64,000 nucleotides of DNA from Thermohalobacter berrensis. GTDB taxonomy: Bacteria; Bacillota; Clostridia; Tissierellales; Thermohalobacteraceae. Each line of letters starts with the position of its first letter. Position 1 is the first letter of the stretch. The stretch covers positions 19,094 to 83,093 of the forward strand of contig NZ_MCIB01000005.1 in the NCBI RefSeq assembly GCF_003609645.1, read 5' to 3'. The translations under genes and the position numbers were made by a program. The notes below the pieces were generated by a model, which was given only the letters and a program-made list of their open reading frames with translations, searched no databases and had not been told where the DNA came from. Positions 37,703 through 45,777 of this stretch are shown in pieces.

Positions 37703-39280
37703 ATGTCAAACTCAAGAGAAAGTTGGGGATCGAAGGTTGGTCTTATTCTAGCTATGGCAGGTAATGCTATCGGTCTAGGTAACTTCTGGAGATTCCCATA
37801 CCAAGCCGCGTCAAACGGTGGAGGAGCTTTCATAATTCCATACTTTATTGCACTTGTAATGATTGGTATTCCTATTATGTTTGTTGAGTGGAATCTTGGA
37901 CGTTATGGTGGTAGGTATGGCCATGGTACAATAGGGCCTATGGTGTACTTACAAGCTAGAGAAGGTGTTAATCCTAAGAAAGCAGCTATTATAGGAGCTT
38001 TAGCAGGAGCTTTCGCTTTTGCAGTAACACTATTAGTTACATCATACTACAGCCAAATTATTGGATGGACTTTAGGATATGGTTTCTTATCAATAACTGG
38101 AGGTTACATGGATAACTCTGTATCAACTGCAGAAGTATTTGTAAGCTTTATTCAAAGTCCAAGTGTATTTATATTCTGGATACTAGCACTTATAGGAATA
38201 GCACTGGCTGTTATGCGTGGAATTCAAGAAGGTATAGAAACTTGGGCAAAATTAATGATGCCAGTATTATACGTATTCGGTATTGCTTTAGCAATTAGAG
38301 CATTAACTTTAGGAAGTCCAGTTAATCCAGACTGGTCATCATTTAAAGGATTAAACTACATCTGGAATCCTGACTTTAGTAAATTAAACTGGCAATCTGC
38401 AATTGCTGCTGCTGGTCAGGTATTCTTCACATTATCAATTGGTATGGGTATTATATGTAACTATGCTTCATATCTAAAACCAGATGATGATGTTGTAGTT
38501 TCAGCATTAGCAACTGTTTCACTTAATGAGTTTGCTGAAATCATCCTAGGTGGTACTGCGGTTATACCTATTGCATACGCTTTCCTAGGACCTGAAGGAA
38601 TAGATGCTGGTGTAGGACTTTCATTTATAGCTTTACCAAACGTTTTCAGAGCGATGCCAGCTGGGCAATTATTTGGTGGGTTATGGTTCTTACTATTATT
38701 CTTCGCAGGATTTACTTCAGCTATAGCATTATTCAACTACCTAACTGCTCTAGTTGAAGAGGACTTAGGAATTCCAAGAAAGAAAGCATCATGGATTATA
38801 TTCTTTGCATATATAGTAGTAGGAATGCCTATTGCACTTGAACCAATCTTAACAAAAACAGCAGACTTAGTATACTTAACAGAAGTAGATAACTGGGTAG
38901 GTGTATACCTATTACTAGTTCTTGGATTTGTTGAAGTAGCAGTAGCTGGATGGTTAATGGGAGATAAAGCCTTAGAAGAGCTAAATAGAGGTGGATATTG
39001 GAAAGTACCAACATGGTTCTATAAAATATTCATGAAGGCAGTAACTCCAATAACAGCTGCTATATTACTAATATTCTCAACAAAGGATTATATTGATGCA
39101 GGATACTTTAAGTTAGTACCTTCATTTGTTGCGGATAAACCACAATTAGTACCATGGGTACAAGGTGCAAGATTAGCTATATTTGCAGTATTAATAGTAG
39201 GATTTATCCAATCATACATTTCAATTAAGAAGAAATACTCAAAAGAACTTGATGAGAATAGAGTTATAATCCGTCAATAG
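37703..39280 (+). CDS. Neurotransmitter:sodium symporter (NSS/SLC6) family transporter 2
   Basis: This 525-residue protein has the same length as the transporter at 25116-26693 and is nearly identical in most helices, including GNAIGLGNFWRFPYQAA in helix 1 and TKTADLVYLTEVDNWVGVYL. Differences concentrate in loops and around residues 130-165 and the C-terminus. It is followed 10 bp later by its own MetS-like subunit. The pair arose by duplication of a whole unit of promoter, transporter and small subunit, with iadA, the sigma-54 regulator and YfcC gene now in between. Na+-driven amino acid import is expected; specificity may differ between copies. Confidence 0.95.
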   Translation: MSNSRESWGSKVGLILAMAGNAIGLGNFWRFPYQAASNGGGAFIIPYFIALVMIGIPIMFVEWNLGRYGGRYGHGTIGPMVYLQAREGVNPKKAAIIGALAGAFAFAVTLLVTSYYSQIIGWTLGYGFLSITGGYMDNSVSTAEVFVSFIQSPSVFIFWILALIGIALAVMRGIQEGIETWAKLMMPVLYVFGIALAIRALTLGSPVNPDWSSFKGLNYIWNPDFSKLNWQSAIAAAGQVFFTLSIGMGIICNYASYLKPDDDVVVSALATVSLNEFAEIILGGTAVIPIAYAFLGPEGIDAGVGLSFIALPNVFRAMPAGQLFGGLWFLLLFFAGFTSAIALFNYLTALVEEDLGIPRKKASWIIFFAYIVVGMPIALEPILTKTADLVYLTEVDNWVGVYLLLVLGFVEVAVAGWLMGDKALEELNRGGYWKVPTWFYKIFMKAVTPITAAILLIFSTKDYIDAGYFKLVPSFVADKPQLVPWVQGARLAIFAVLIVGFIQSYISIKKKYSKELDENRVIIRQ

Positions 39281-39290
39281 GAGGGATAAA

Positions 39291-39410
39291 ATGACAGGAG
39301 CAGCGTTAGGATTTATGCTTACTGTTTGGACAATGATATTTACAGCTATTGGAATTACACTTAATGCTTTACTAAAAGGTGAAGCAAGAAAAAAAGCACA
39401 ACAACAATAA
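39291..39410 (+). CDS. MetS-like NSS transporter small subunit 2
   Basis: A 39-residue single-span protein (MTGAALGFMLTVWTMIFTAI, tail RKKAQQQ), behind GGAGGG and 10 bp after the transporter. It differs from the 26717 copy at a minority of positions while keeping length and topology, so both are under protein-level constraint. Confidence 0.88.
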   Translation: MTGAALGFMLTVWTMIFTAIGITLNALLKGEARKKAQQQ

Positions 39411-39420
39411 GACTATAAAA

Positions 39421-39460
39421 AAGCCCTGGTGGAAAATGTTTTCCGTCAGGGATTTTTTAT
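39421..39460 (+). terminator. Terminator of NSS locus 2
   Basis: CCCTGGTGGAAAA / TTTTCCGTCAGGG with one mismatch, followed by ATTTTTTATTT. Confidence 0.85.
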
Positions 39461-39492
39461 TTAAACAATAAAAATTTAAAATGTTAAATTAG

Positions 39493-39517
39493 GTTGAGGG
39501 ATTACGAATCCCTCAAC
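39493..39517. repeat. Hairpin repeat, GAGGGATT variant
   Basis: GTTGAGGGATT / AATCCCTCAAC with ACG loop, followed by AACGATAAAAC; identical stem to copies at 24420, 30667 and 47835. Confidence 0.75.
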
Positions 39518-39586
39518 AACGATAAAACTTCTAAGAATTACTAAATCACGAAACACAAAACACGATACACGAAACACGCTTTAACA

Positions 39587-39805
39587 AGTAACGGACAACA
39601 GAGGATATCTTCTCTGGTCTAGTAACGGACATCTAAGACATATCTCCCCGGAATAGTAACGGACTACGAAGCTTCAGCATCTTAGGTATAGTAACGGACC
39701 ACAGCGCATAACTTCTTGGGCTTAAGTAACGGACATCCTGGCTTGGCTTCTCTGGTCAAGTAACGGTCCTCGTAGGCTAGACGTCCTTGGTAAAGTAACG
39801 GTGTT
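39587..39805 (+). repeat. AGTAACGG tandem array F (7 units)
   Basis: Anchors at 39587, 39621, 39655, 39690, 39725, 39759 and 39794, spaced 34-35 bp. It lies upstream of the NhaC-family gene. The remaining 215 bp to that gene are AT-rich, with nothing recognised apart from the ribosome binding site. Confidence 0.9.
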
Positions 39806-40022
39806 CCATTTATCAAAAACTAATAAATATGCATAAATAATCACTTTACAAGCATATAAAAGTTATAACAGGACTTATAAATATCAGAATTTTCAAAACT
39901 GATAAATCTTGTGGAATGTGAAAGTTCTTCAATAACGTTAAATTAAAGAAGGGAGGGAGTAAACTTAATAGATAATTGCAAAAGAACAAAAACAACATAG
40001 AAACTTAGAAGGGGGATTTTAA

Positions 40023-41630
40023 GTGGAAGATTTAGGAATACTTTCTGTAGTACCGCCATTGATGGCTATTATTTTAGCTTTAATTACTAGACAAGTTCTA
40101 CCGGCTCTTTTTGTAAGTATATGGATAGGTGCTTCTATTCTAAGTGGGGGAAACATATTTACTGGTTTTGCTAAAACTATTGAGCACTATATAGCAGGTT
40201 CTATTGCAGACGAATGGAATGCAGGTATCATAGCATTTGATATAGGATTAGGTGGAATGATTGGTATTGTTGCAAAATCTGGGGGAGCTAAGGCGATTGC
40301 TGAATGGCTTGGTAAAAAGGCCAAAAATCCAAAGGGCGGACAATTGGCTACATGGACTATGGGACTTGCAATATTCTTTGATGACTATTCAAATACATTA
40401 CTTGTAGGAAATACCATGAGACCTCTTACAGACAAGTTAAGAGTATCCCGTGAAAAGTTATCATATATATGTGACTCAACTGCAGCTCCAGTTGCAAGTA
40501 TGGCCTTAATTTCAACATGGATTGCATATGAAATGGGGCTTTTAAGAGATGCCTTTACAACTATAGGACTAGATATGAATTCCTATGCTGCTTTTATAAA
40601 GTCTATACCCTATAGATTTTATAGTATAACTGCACTATTCTTCGTTCTAGCTATTGTTTTACTTGGAAGAGATTTTGGGCCAATGCTTAGAGCGGAAATT
40701 AGAGCTAGATTGACAGGTAAGGTTGTGGGAGATGGAGCAACTCCACTTGCTTCTAAGGAATTAACAGAGATGGAAATAAAAGAGGGTACTCCTTTAAGAA
40801 CATATAATGCCCTTATACCTGTGTTTACTGTAATTTTCATGGTAATATTTGGTTTATACATAAATGGTTACAATGCTATAATGGGTGGTGAAAATACAGA
40901 GCTTATAGCTAGAATTAAGGCAAATCCCCTAGCATTTACATCAGTAAGGGATATTATAGGTAATGCAAATGCTGCTGTTGCAATGATGTGGGCATCCTAT
41001 TCTGGAACTATAGTTGCAATGGTGTTAGTTCTAACCCAAAGGATACTTACATTTAAGGAAGCAGTTGAAGCATGGATTGATGGAGCTAAATCCTTAGTTA
41101 TTGCCCTCATGGTTTTAGTTCTTGCATGGAGTATAGGAAGGTTATGTAAGGATTTAGGAACAGCTGATTATCTTGTAAGTATTTTGGAGGGAAATATATC
41201 ACCTAGAATAATTCCTTTAGCCGTATTTATCTTAGGATGCTTGATAGCGTTTTCAACAGGGACATCCTGGGGAACTACTGCAATATTAATGCCTATAGCA
41301 GTACCCCTTGTTTATCATTTAAGTGGTGGAGATACGGGTAGTCTCTTATTTGCCACTATTGGTGCAGTCTTTACAGGGGCAGTATTTGGAGACCACTGTT
41401 CACCTATATCAGATACTACAATTATGAGTTCTATGGCTTCTGCTTCAGACCATATTGACCATGTTAAGACTCAAGCTCCTTATGCCATAACAACCGCAGT
41501 AATAGCTGCAGTTGTAGGATATATACCTTCAGCCTTTGGTATCCATCCCTTAATATCAATAATTGTAGGTATAGCCTGTGCCTTTACTGTAGTTAGAGTT
41601 GTAGGTAAAAAGGTTGAAGAAATAGTATAG
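40023..41630 (+). CDS. Na+/H+ antiporter NhaC family protein
   Basis: The GTG start follows GAAGGGGG. The 535-residue protein has about 12 membrane helices and family motifs such as FFDDYSNTLLVGNTMRPLTDK, CLIAFSTGTSWGTTAILMPI and FGDHCSPISDTTIMSS. Members exchange Na+ and H+, and some exchange carboxylates or amines. With two Na+-coupled transporters next door, a role in expelling Na+ is reasonable. It appears monocistronic. Confidence 0.9.
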   Translation: MEDLGILSVVPPLMAIILALITRQVLPALFVSIWIGASILSGGNIFTGFAKTIEHYIAGSIADEWNAGIIAFDIGLGGMIGIVAKSGGAKAIAEWLGKKAKNPKGGQLATWTMGLAIFFDDYSNTLLVGNTMRPLTDKLRVSREKLSYICDSTAAPVASMALISTWIAYEMGLLRDAFTTIGLDMNSYAAFIKSIPYRFYSITALFFVLAIVLLGRDFGPMLRAEIRARLTGKVVGDGATPLASKELTEMEIKEGTPLRTYNALIPVFTVIFMVIFGLYINGYNAIMGGENTELIARIKANPLAFTSVRDIIGNANAAVAMMWASYSGTIVAMVLVLTQRILTFKEAVEAWIDGAKSLVIALMVLVLAWSIGRLCKDLGTADYLVSILEGNISPRIIPLAVFILGCLIAFSTGTSWGTTAILMPIAVPLVYHLSGGDTGSLLFATIGAVFTGAVFGDHCSPISDTTIMSSMASASDHIDHVKTQAPYAITTAVIAAVVGYIPSAFGIHPLISIIVGIACAFTVVRVVGKKVEEIV

Positions 41631-41781
41631 TAAAGGCAATTGACAAATAGAATAAGTTAGTAGGTAGTAGTTAGTTGTTAGTAAAAATACAGTTATTAGT
41701 CCTTAGTTCCTAGTTCTCAGCTAAAAAAAGTTGTTAGTTTTGCTAAGAGCTGAGAGCGAAGAGCTAGGAACTGCTTTTAAA

Positions 41782-41852
41782 AGTAACGGACCACGAAGCC
41801 TAAACATCTTTGGTTTAAGTAACGGACTACAGAGCATATCTTTCCAGGCTAA
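41782..41852 (+). repeat. AGTAACGG array G (2 units)
   Basis: Anchors at 41782 and 41818 (36 bp apart). It sits between an AAGAGCTAGGAACTGC filler and a GGAAC...GTTCC hairpin (41859-41886). A 60-codon open frame across this region is an accident of the repeats. Confidence 0.8.
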
Positions 41853-41858
41853 GAAAAA

Positions 41859-41911
41859 GGAACAGAGAACCCGGTTCGTCGTTCCGAGAAGCGCAGACTT
41901 AGTCTGCGCTT
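41859..41911. repeat. Tandem hairpins GGAAC...GTTCC and GCGCAGACT
   Basis: GGAACAGAGAACCCGGTTC...GTTCC is followed at once by AGCGCAGACTTAGTCTGCGCT, a perfect palindrome sharing its core with the copies at 17542 and 23965. Confidence 0.7.
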
Positions 41912-42019
41912 AATTATTTTCCATAAACTACAAAATAATAAAAATGAATTAACCATTAACCAATAGGGTATCTTTTAAATAAATATATATTAACAAGTCA
42001 TTAATAGTGTGGTGGGAGA

Positions 42020-43579
42020 ATGTTTAATATTTCTAAAAGAACTTTATCATTAATAATTTCAATTTTAATAGTGGCACTAATTATATCTATACTTATATAT
42101 TTAGTTAAAGTAAACCCTGTATATAAGACTATATGGGACAAAATTAAGACTTATCTTGGGATAATACTAACAATATACTCTATCTTTATTGCAACAGTTA
42201 TATTTCTAGAAAATAAAAATCCCTCTAAGACTATTGCTTGGCTTTTAATCCTTATTCTTGTTCCAGTGGTAGGGTTTATATTTTATATATTTTTAGGTCA
42301 TAACATTAGAAGAAAGATGAAATTTGAAAAGAAAAAATATAGTGACTTTAAACACCTTACTTATGCAGTTGATATCCAAAAAGAACTCTTAAAGGGAACA
42401 GATATCTTTAAAAATGTTGAGGAGAGTTTAGTAAAAAGCAAGTTAATAAACCTACTTCTTAAAGTCTCAAATTCTCCCTTTACGTCAAATAATAGGACTA
42501 AAATTCTTAAAAATGGAGATGAAACCTTTAAGCATATAATTGATGAAATAAAAAATGCTAAGCATCATATCCATATGGAATATTTTATTATAAAAGATGA
42601 TGATATAGGGAATAAGATTAGGGAAATTCTAATTGGTAAGGCAAAGGAAGGGGTAAAGGTAAGGGTTATTTATGATGATGTTGGATGTTGGAGATTAAGC
42701 AAAAATTATATAAATTCATTAAAAGCTTCAGGGGTAGAAATATATCCATTTTATCCAGTTATCTTCCCTGTTTTAAGTAGAGAATTAAATTATAGGAACC
42801 ATAGAAAGATTGTTGTAGTAGATGGCAGGGTAGGTTTTATTGGTGGACTAAATATTGGAGATGAATACTTAGGACTTAATCCTAGGCTTGGATTTTGGAG
42901 GGATACCCATATAAAAATTGAAGGAGAAGCAGTATATGGAATACAAAACACATTCCTTAAGGATTGGGAGTTTGTATCAGGCAAATATATTTCAGGGAAA
43001 AGCTATTATCCTAAGCTTCCTTATTATGGTGAACAAATAATTCAAATTACACCAAGTGGCCCTGATACTGAATGGAGATCGATTATGAAGGCATACTTTA
43101 CTATGATAGCCACTGCAGAGGAAAGGGTCTGGATTGCAACCCCATATTTAGTACCAGAGGATAGTATTAATACTGCACTTATGACTGCTGCCTTAAGTGG
43201 TATAGATGTAAGAATAATAATACCTAGTAAGCCAGACCATATTTTAGTTTATTGGGCATCAAGGTCAAATATAGAAGATTTATTAAAGGCAGGAGTAAAG
43301 ATATATACCTATGAAAAAGGATTTATACACAGTAAACTACTTTTAGTTGATGGAGAGGTTGCATCTGTAGGAACAGCTAATTTGGATATAAGAAGTTTAG
43401 AAATGAATTTTGAGATTAACTCTTTTATATATGATAAGGAGGTGGTTAAAGAATTAGAAAAGGACTTTATAGAGGATTTATCCCATAGTAAAGAGGTTAT
43501 CCTAGAAGAACATTTAAAGAGAAATATACTTGTTAAATTTAAAGAATCTATAGGTCGACTTCTTTCACCATTACTATAA
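42020..43579 (+). CDS. cls: Cardiolipin synthase
   Basis: This 519-residue membrane enzyme has three N-terminal hydrophobic segments and two phospholipase D HKD motifs: HRKIVVVDGRVGFIGGLNIGDEY (about residues 259-281) and HSKLLLVDGEVASVGTANLD (about 436-455). It condenses phosphatidylglycerol molecules into cardiolipin at the inner face of the membrane. Length and motif order match the ClsA/YwnE type. A GGTGGGAG site precedes the ATG. The stator gene follows about 90 bp later and may be cotranscribed. Confidence 0.94.
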   Translation: MFNISKRTLSLIISILIVALIISILIYLVKVNPVYKTIWDKIKTYLGIILTIYSIFIATVIFLENKNPSKTIAWLLILILVPVVGFIFYIFLGHNIRRKMKFEKKKYSDFKHLTYAVDIQKELLKGTDIFKNVEESLVKSKLINLLLKVSNSPFTSNNRTKILKNGDETFKHIIDEIKNAKHHIHMEYFIIKDDDIGNKIREILIGKAKEGVKVRVIYDDVGCWRLSKNYINSLKASGVEIYPFYPVIFPVLSRELNYRNHRKIVVVDGRVGFIGGLNIGDEYLGLNPRLGFWRDTHIKIEGEAVYGIQNTFLKDWEFVSGKYISGKSYYPKLPYYGEQIIQITPSGPDTEWRSIMKAYFTMIATAEERVWIATPYLVPEDSINTALMTAALSGIDVRIIIPSKPDHILVYWASRSNIEDLLKAGVKIYTYEKGFIHSKLLLVDGEVASVGTANLDIRSLEMNFEINSFIYDKEVVKELEKDFIEDLSHSKEVILEEHLKRNILVKFKESIGRLLSPLL

Positions 43580-43669
43580 AAAGGATGAATCTTTTTATGA
43601 AATATGTTATGATATTGGTAATTATTGTATTCAACTAAAATTTTTTACAAGAAACAAGGGGGGCTTAAT

Positions 43670-44677
43670 TTGATTAGTCTTATAGGTAAACTTAATCCAT
43701 TGGCATTAACAATAATTTCAGTAATTGTAGTAATTTTTATATCTAGCTTTGTAACTACAATTATAATAAGAAAAAGATACAAAAATATTAGTAGTGATTT
43801 AAAAGAAGGTGGGAAGGATAAAGAAGGAAAATACAATCATAATATATTAAATATGATTATTAAAGATTACAAGGGATCTGCAAGGGAAAATCCAAATGAA
43901 GTAAATACACAAGCAATCATTGAAAAGCATTTTAATACAGAACTTAGGTCTTTACAGTTAGGAGAAAGGTTTGTAAAAAACTCTGTATCATTAATGATAA
44001 TTTTAGGGCTTTTAGGTACATTTTATGGTCTTACCCTTTCCATTGGAGAACTAGTTCAGTTGTTAACTGAAAGTGGAAGTACAGAGGTAGTAAATAGTAT
44101 AAATTCAATTGTAGGAGGGCTTATTGATTCTGTACAGGGTATGTCTGTAGCCTTTATAACATCACTATTTGGTATAGCAGCAGCTATAGTTACAACTATT
44201 ATTAATATTATATTTAATATAGAAGATGAAAAAGAGGCATTAATGGTTGAAATTGAGGAATATTTAGATAATGATATAGCCTTATTTTATACTCAAAATA
44301 AGGAAAAGGAGTATTCTTTACTTAATGAGGTCTTAACGTCAAACTTTAACATGTTTTTGGACAAGCTAGATGATAATTTAAATGAAATTATGGATACTAC
44401 AGGAAAAAGGCTTTTAACCTCTTCACAAGAGGCTGAAAAATCTACAAAGGCATTACAAGCAAGTATAGAAAAATTTGACGAAGCACTTAAAGACTTTAGA
44501 GAAAATACAAGGGATTTTTCTGAATTTAACTATAATCTAAGGACAAATATACAAAGAATGAATGTAAGTTTTGCAGACTTAACTGAGGATTTAAGAGACT
44601 TTTCTAGTGTTATATTAAAAGAGCAGGAAGCTAAGAAAGAGCTTGCCAGTGCAATAGAGAAATTATCTCAAAAGTAG
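43670..44677 (+). CDS. MotA/TolQ/ExbB-type proton channel subunit (orphan stator A)
   Basis: I choose the TTG at 43670, preceded by GGGGGG with good spacing, over the in-frame TTG at 43625; 335 residues result. A first membrane helix (about 8-32) is followed by a cytosolic loop. Two helices contain the family core (SLMIILGLLGTFYGLTLSIGE near residue 110 and SVAFITSLFGIAAAIVTTII near 165). A cytosolic coiled-coil tail of about 140 residues ends the protein. The next gene, 15 bp on, encodes the MotB/OmpA-like partner. No flagellar, Tol or TonB genes are nearby. ZorA of Zorya defence has a comparable but much longer tail. Confidence 0.82.
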   Translation: MISLIGKLNPLALTIISVIVVIFISSFVTTIIIRKRYKNISSDLKEGGKDKEGKYNHNILNMIIKDYKGSARENPNEVNTQAIIEKHFNTELRSLQLGERFVKNSVSLMIILGLLGTFYGLTLSIGELVQLLTESGSTEVVNSINSIVGGLIDSVQGMSVAFITSLFGIAAAIVTTIINIIFNIEDEKEALMVEIEEYLDNDIALFYTQNKEKEYSLLNEVLTSNFNMFLDKLDDNLNEIMDTTGKRLLTSSQEAEKSTKALQASIEKFDEALKDFRENTRDFSEFNYNLRTNIQRMNVSFADLTEDLRDFSSVILKEQEAKKELASAIEKLSQK

Positions 44678-44692
44678 AATAGGGGGAGCCTA

Positions 44693-45631
44693 ATGAAAAG
44701 GAGAAGAAGCTTTAAAAAAGAAAGGGAAAATCAAAACTTTTGGCCTTCCTTTACAGATGTTATATCTACTATAGCCCTAATTTTGTTTTTTCTTATGCTC
44801 CTTGCATATATACAAAACATAATAACAGGGACTAACCTTGAATATGCTAAAAAACAGCTTGCAAACACACAAAAAGAGCTTGAAGAATCAATGGTTGAAA
44901 TAAGTAGAGCAGAAGAAAGGTTAGAGCTTCTAGAGGATAGGCTTGAAAGGGTTAGGGCAGAAGTAGAAAGAGGAGAAAAAGAGCTTAAACTTTCTCAAGA
45001 GAAGATAGAGGAGCAAAAAGAAATAATTGCAGAAAGTAACAAGGAATTGGGCAGATTAAGGTCAAGATTACAAGGGATAGCCTTTCTAAGAATTGAAGTT
45101 TTAGAAAAGGTAAAGGATTCAATTGAAGAGGAATTAGGAAAAGCTTCAGATTCTAATGAAGATATAGTTTTAATAGCTGATAACGGAAATATTGTAATAA
45201 ATGAAAGATTAGTATTCGATTATAATTCATATACAATAAAACCAGAGGGTAAAGAAATACTTGATGAATTAGCAAAGGCTTTTGAAAATGTATTGGAAGA
45301 TGAAAATGTAAGGAGTAATATTGATGCTATTAATATTCAAGGACATACAGACCATATTGGAAGCTCCGAGTATAATAGAGATTTATCAACTAAAAGGGCA
45401 ACAGCTGTAGTAAATTATCTTATGGAAAGTAATGAAAATTTAGAAGAAAAATATGGACGATACTTTTTAGCAAGTGGTTATTCTGAATTTAGACCTATAA
45501 CTGAAGGTACAACTGAAGAGGAAAGGGCTAGAAACAGAAGAATAGAGATATCTATAATACTTAAGGATTCAAACATACAAAACATTATCGATAATTATCT
45601 TAAAGAGTCGATGGATGTCTTTGAACAATAG
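44693..45631 (+). CDS. MotB/OmpA-like peptidoglycan-binding stator subunit (orphan stator B)
   Basis: This 312-residue protein has one N-terminal membrane helix preceded by WPSFTDVISTIALILFF. D22 is in the position of the essential proton-carrying Asp of MotB/ZorB. A coiled coil (about 55-130) and an OmpA/MotB peptidoglycan-binding domain (about 165-300, with INIQGHTDHIGSSEYNRDLS and RNRRIEI) follow. Together with the preceding gene it should form an ion-driven stator fixed to the wall. AGGGGGAG lies before the ATG. The machine it drives is unknown; the next gene is an SLH protein after a terminator. Confidence 0.85.
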   Translation: MKRRRSFKKERENQNFWPSFTDVISTIALILFFLMLLAYIQNIITGTNLEYAKKQLANTQKELEESMVEISRAEERLELLEDRLERVRAEVERGEKELKLSQEKIEEQKEIIAESNKELGRLRSRLQGIAFLRIEVLEKVKDSIEEELGKASDSNEDIVLIADNGNIVINERLVFDYNSYTIKPEGKEILDELAKAFENVLEDENVRSNIDAINIQGHTDHIGSSEYNRDLSTKRATAVVNYLMESNENLEEKYGRYFLASGYSEFRPITEGTTEEERARNRRIEISIILKDSNIQNIIDNYLKESMDVFEQ

Positions 45632-45703
45632 GACTTTGTACATTTTTTAGAAATTTAGCAGGATTTACAAAAAAAATGAAGAAATAAATAAAGAGGTTAA
45701 GAG

Positions 45704-45738
45704 TGTAAGCTTCGAATTTATTCGAAGCTTATGCTTTG
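45704..45738 (+). terminator. Terminator of the stator operon
   Basis: TAAGCTTCGAAT / ATTCGAAGCTTA, perfect 12-bp stem followed by TGCTTTG; the T-run is weak. Confidence 0.65.
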
Positions 45739-45777
45739 TAGTAATCTTCTATGTTTAAATAAGAGGAGGGAATATAA

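Noticed and set aside
41731..41913. 60-codon open frame in the gap before cls
   Set aside because: It is made entirely of repeat filler, array G and a hairpin; no ribosome binding site.
43670..45631. A complete Zorya defence system
   Set aside because: The channel subunit tail is far shorter than ZorA and no ZorC/ZorD or ZorE genes are adjacent; only the stator resemblance remains.
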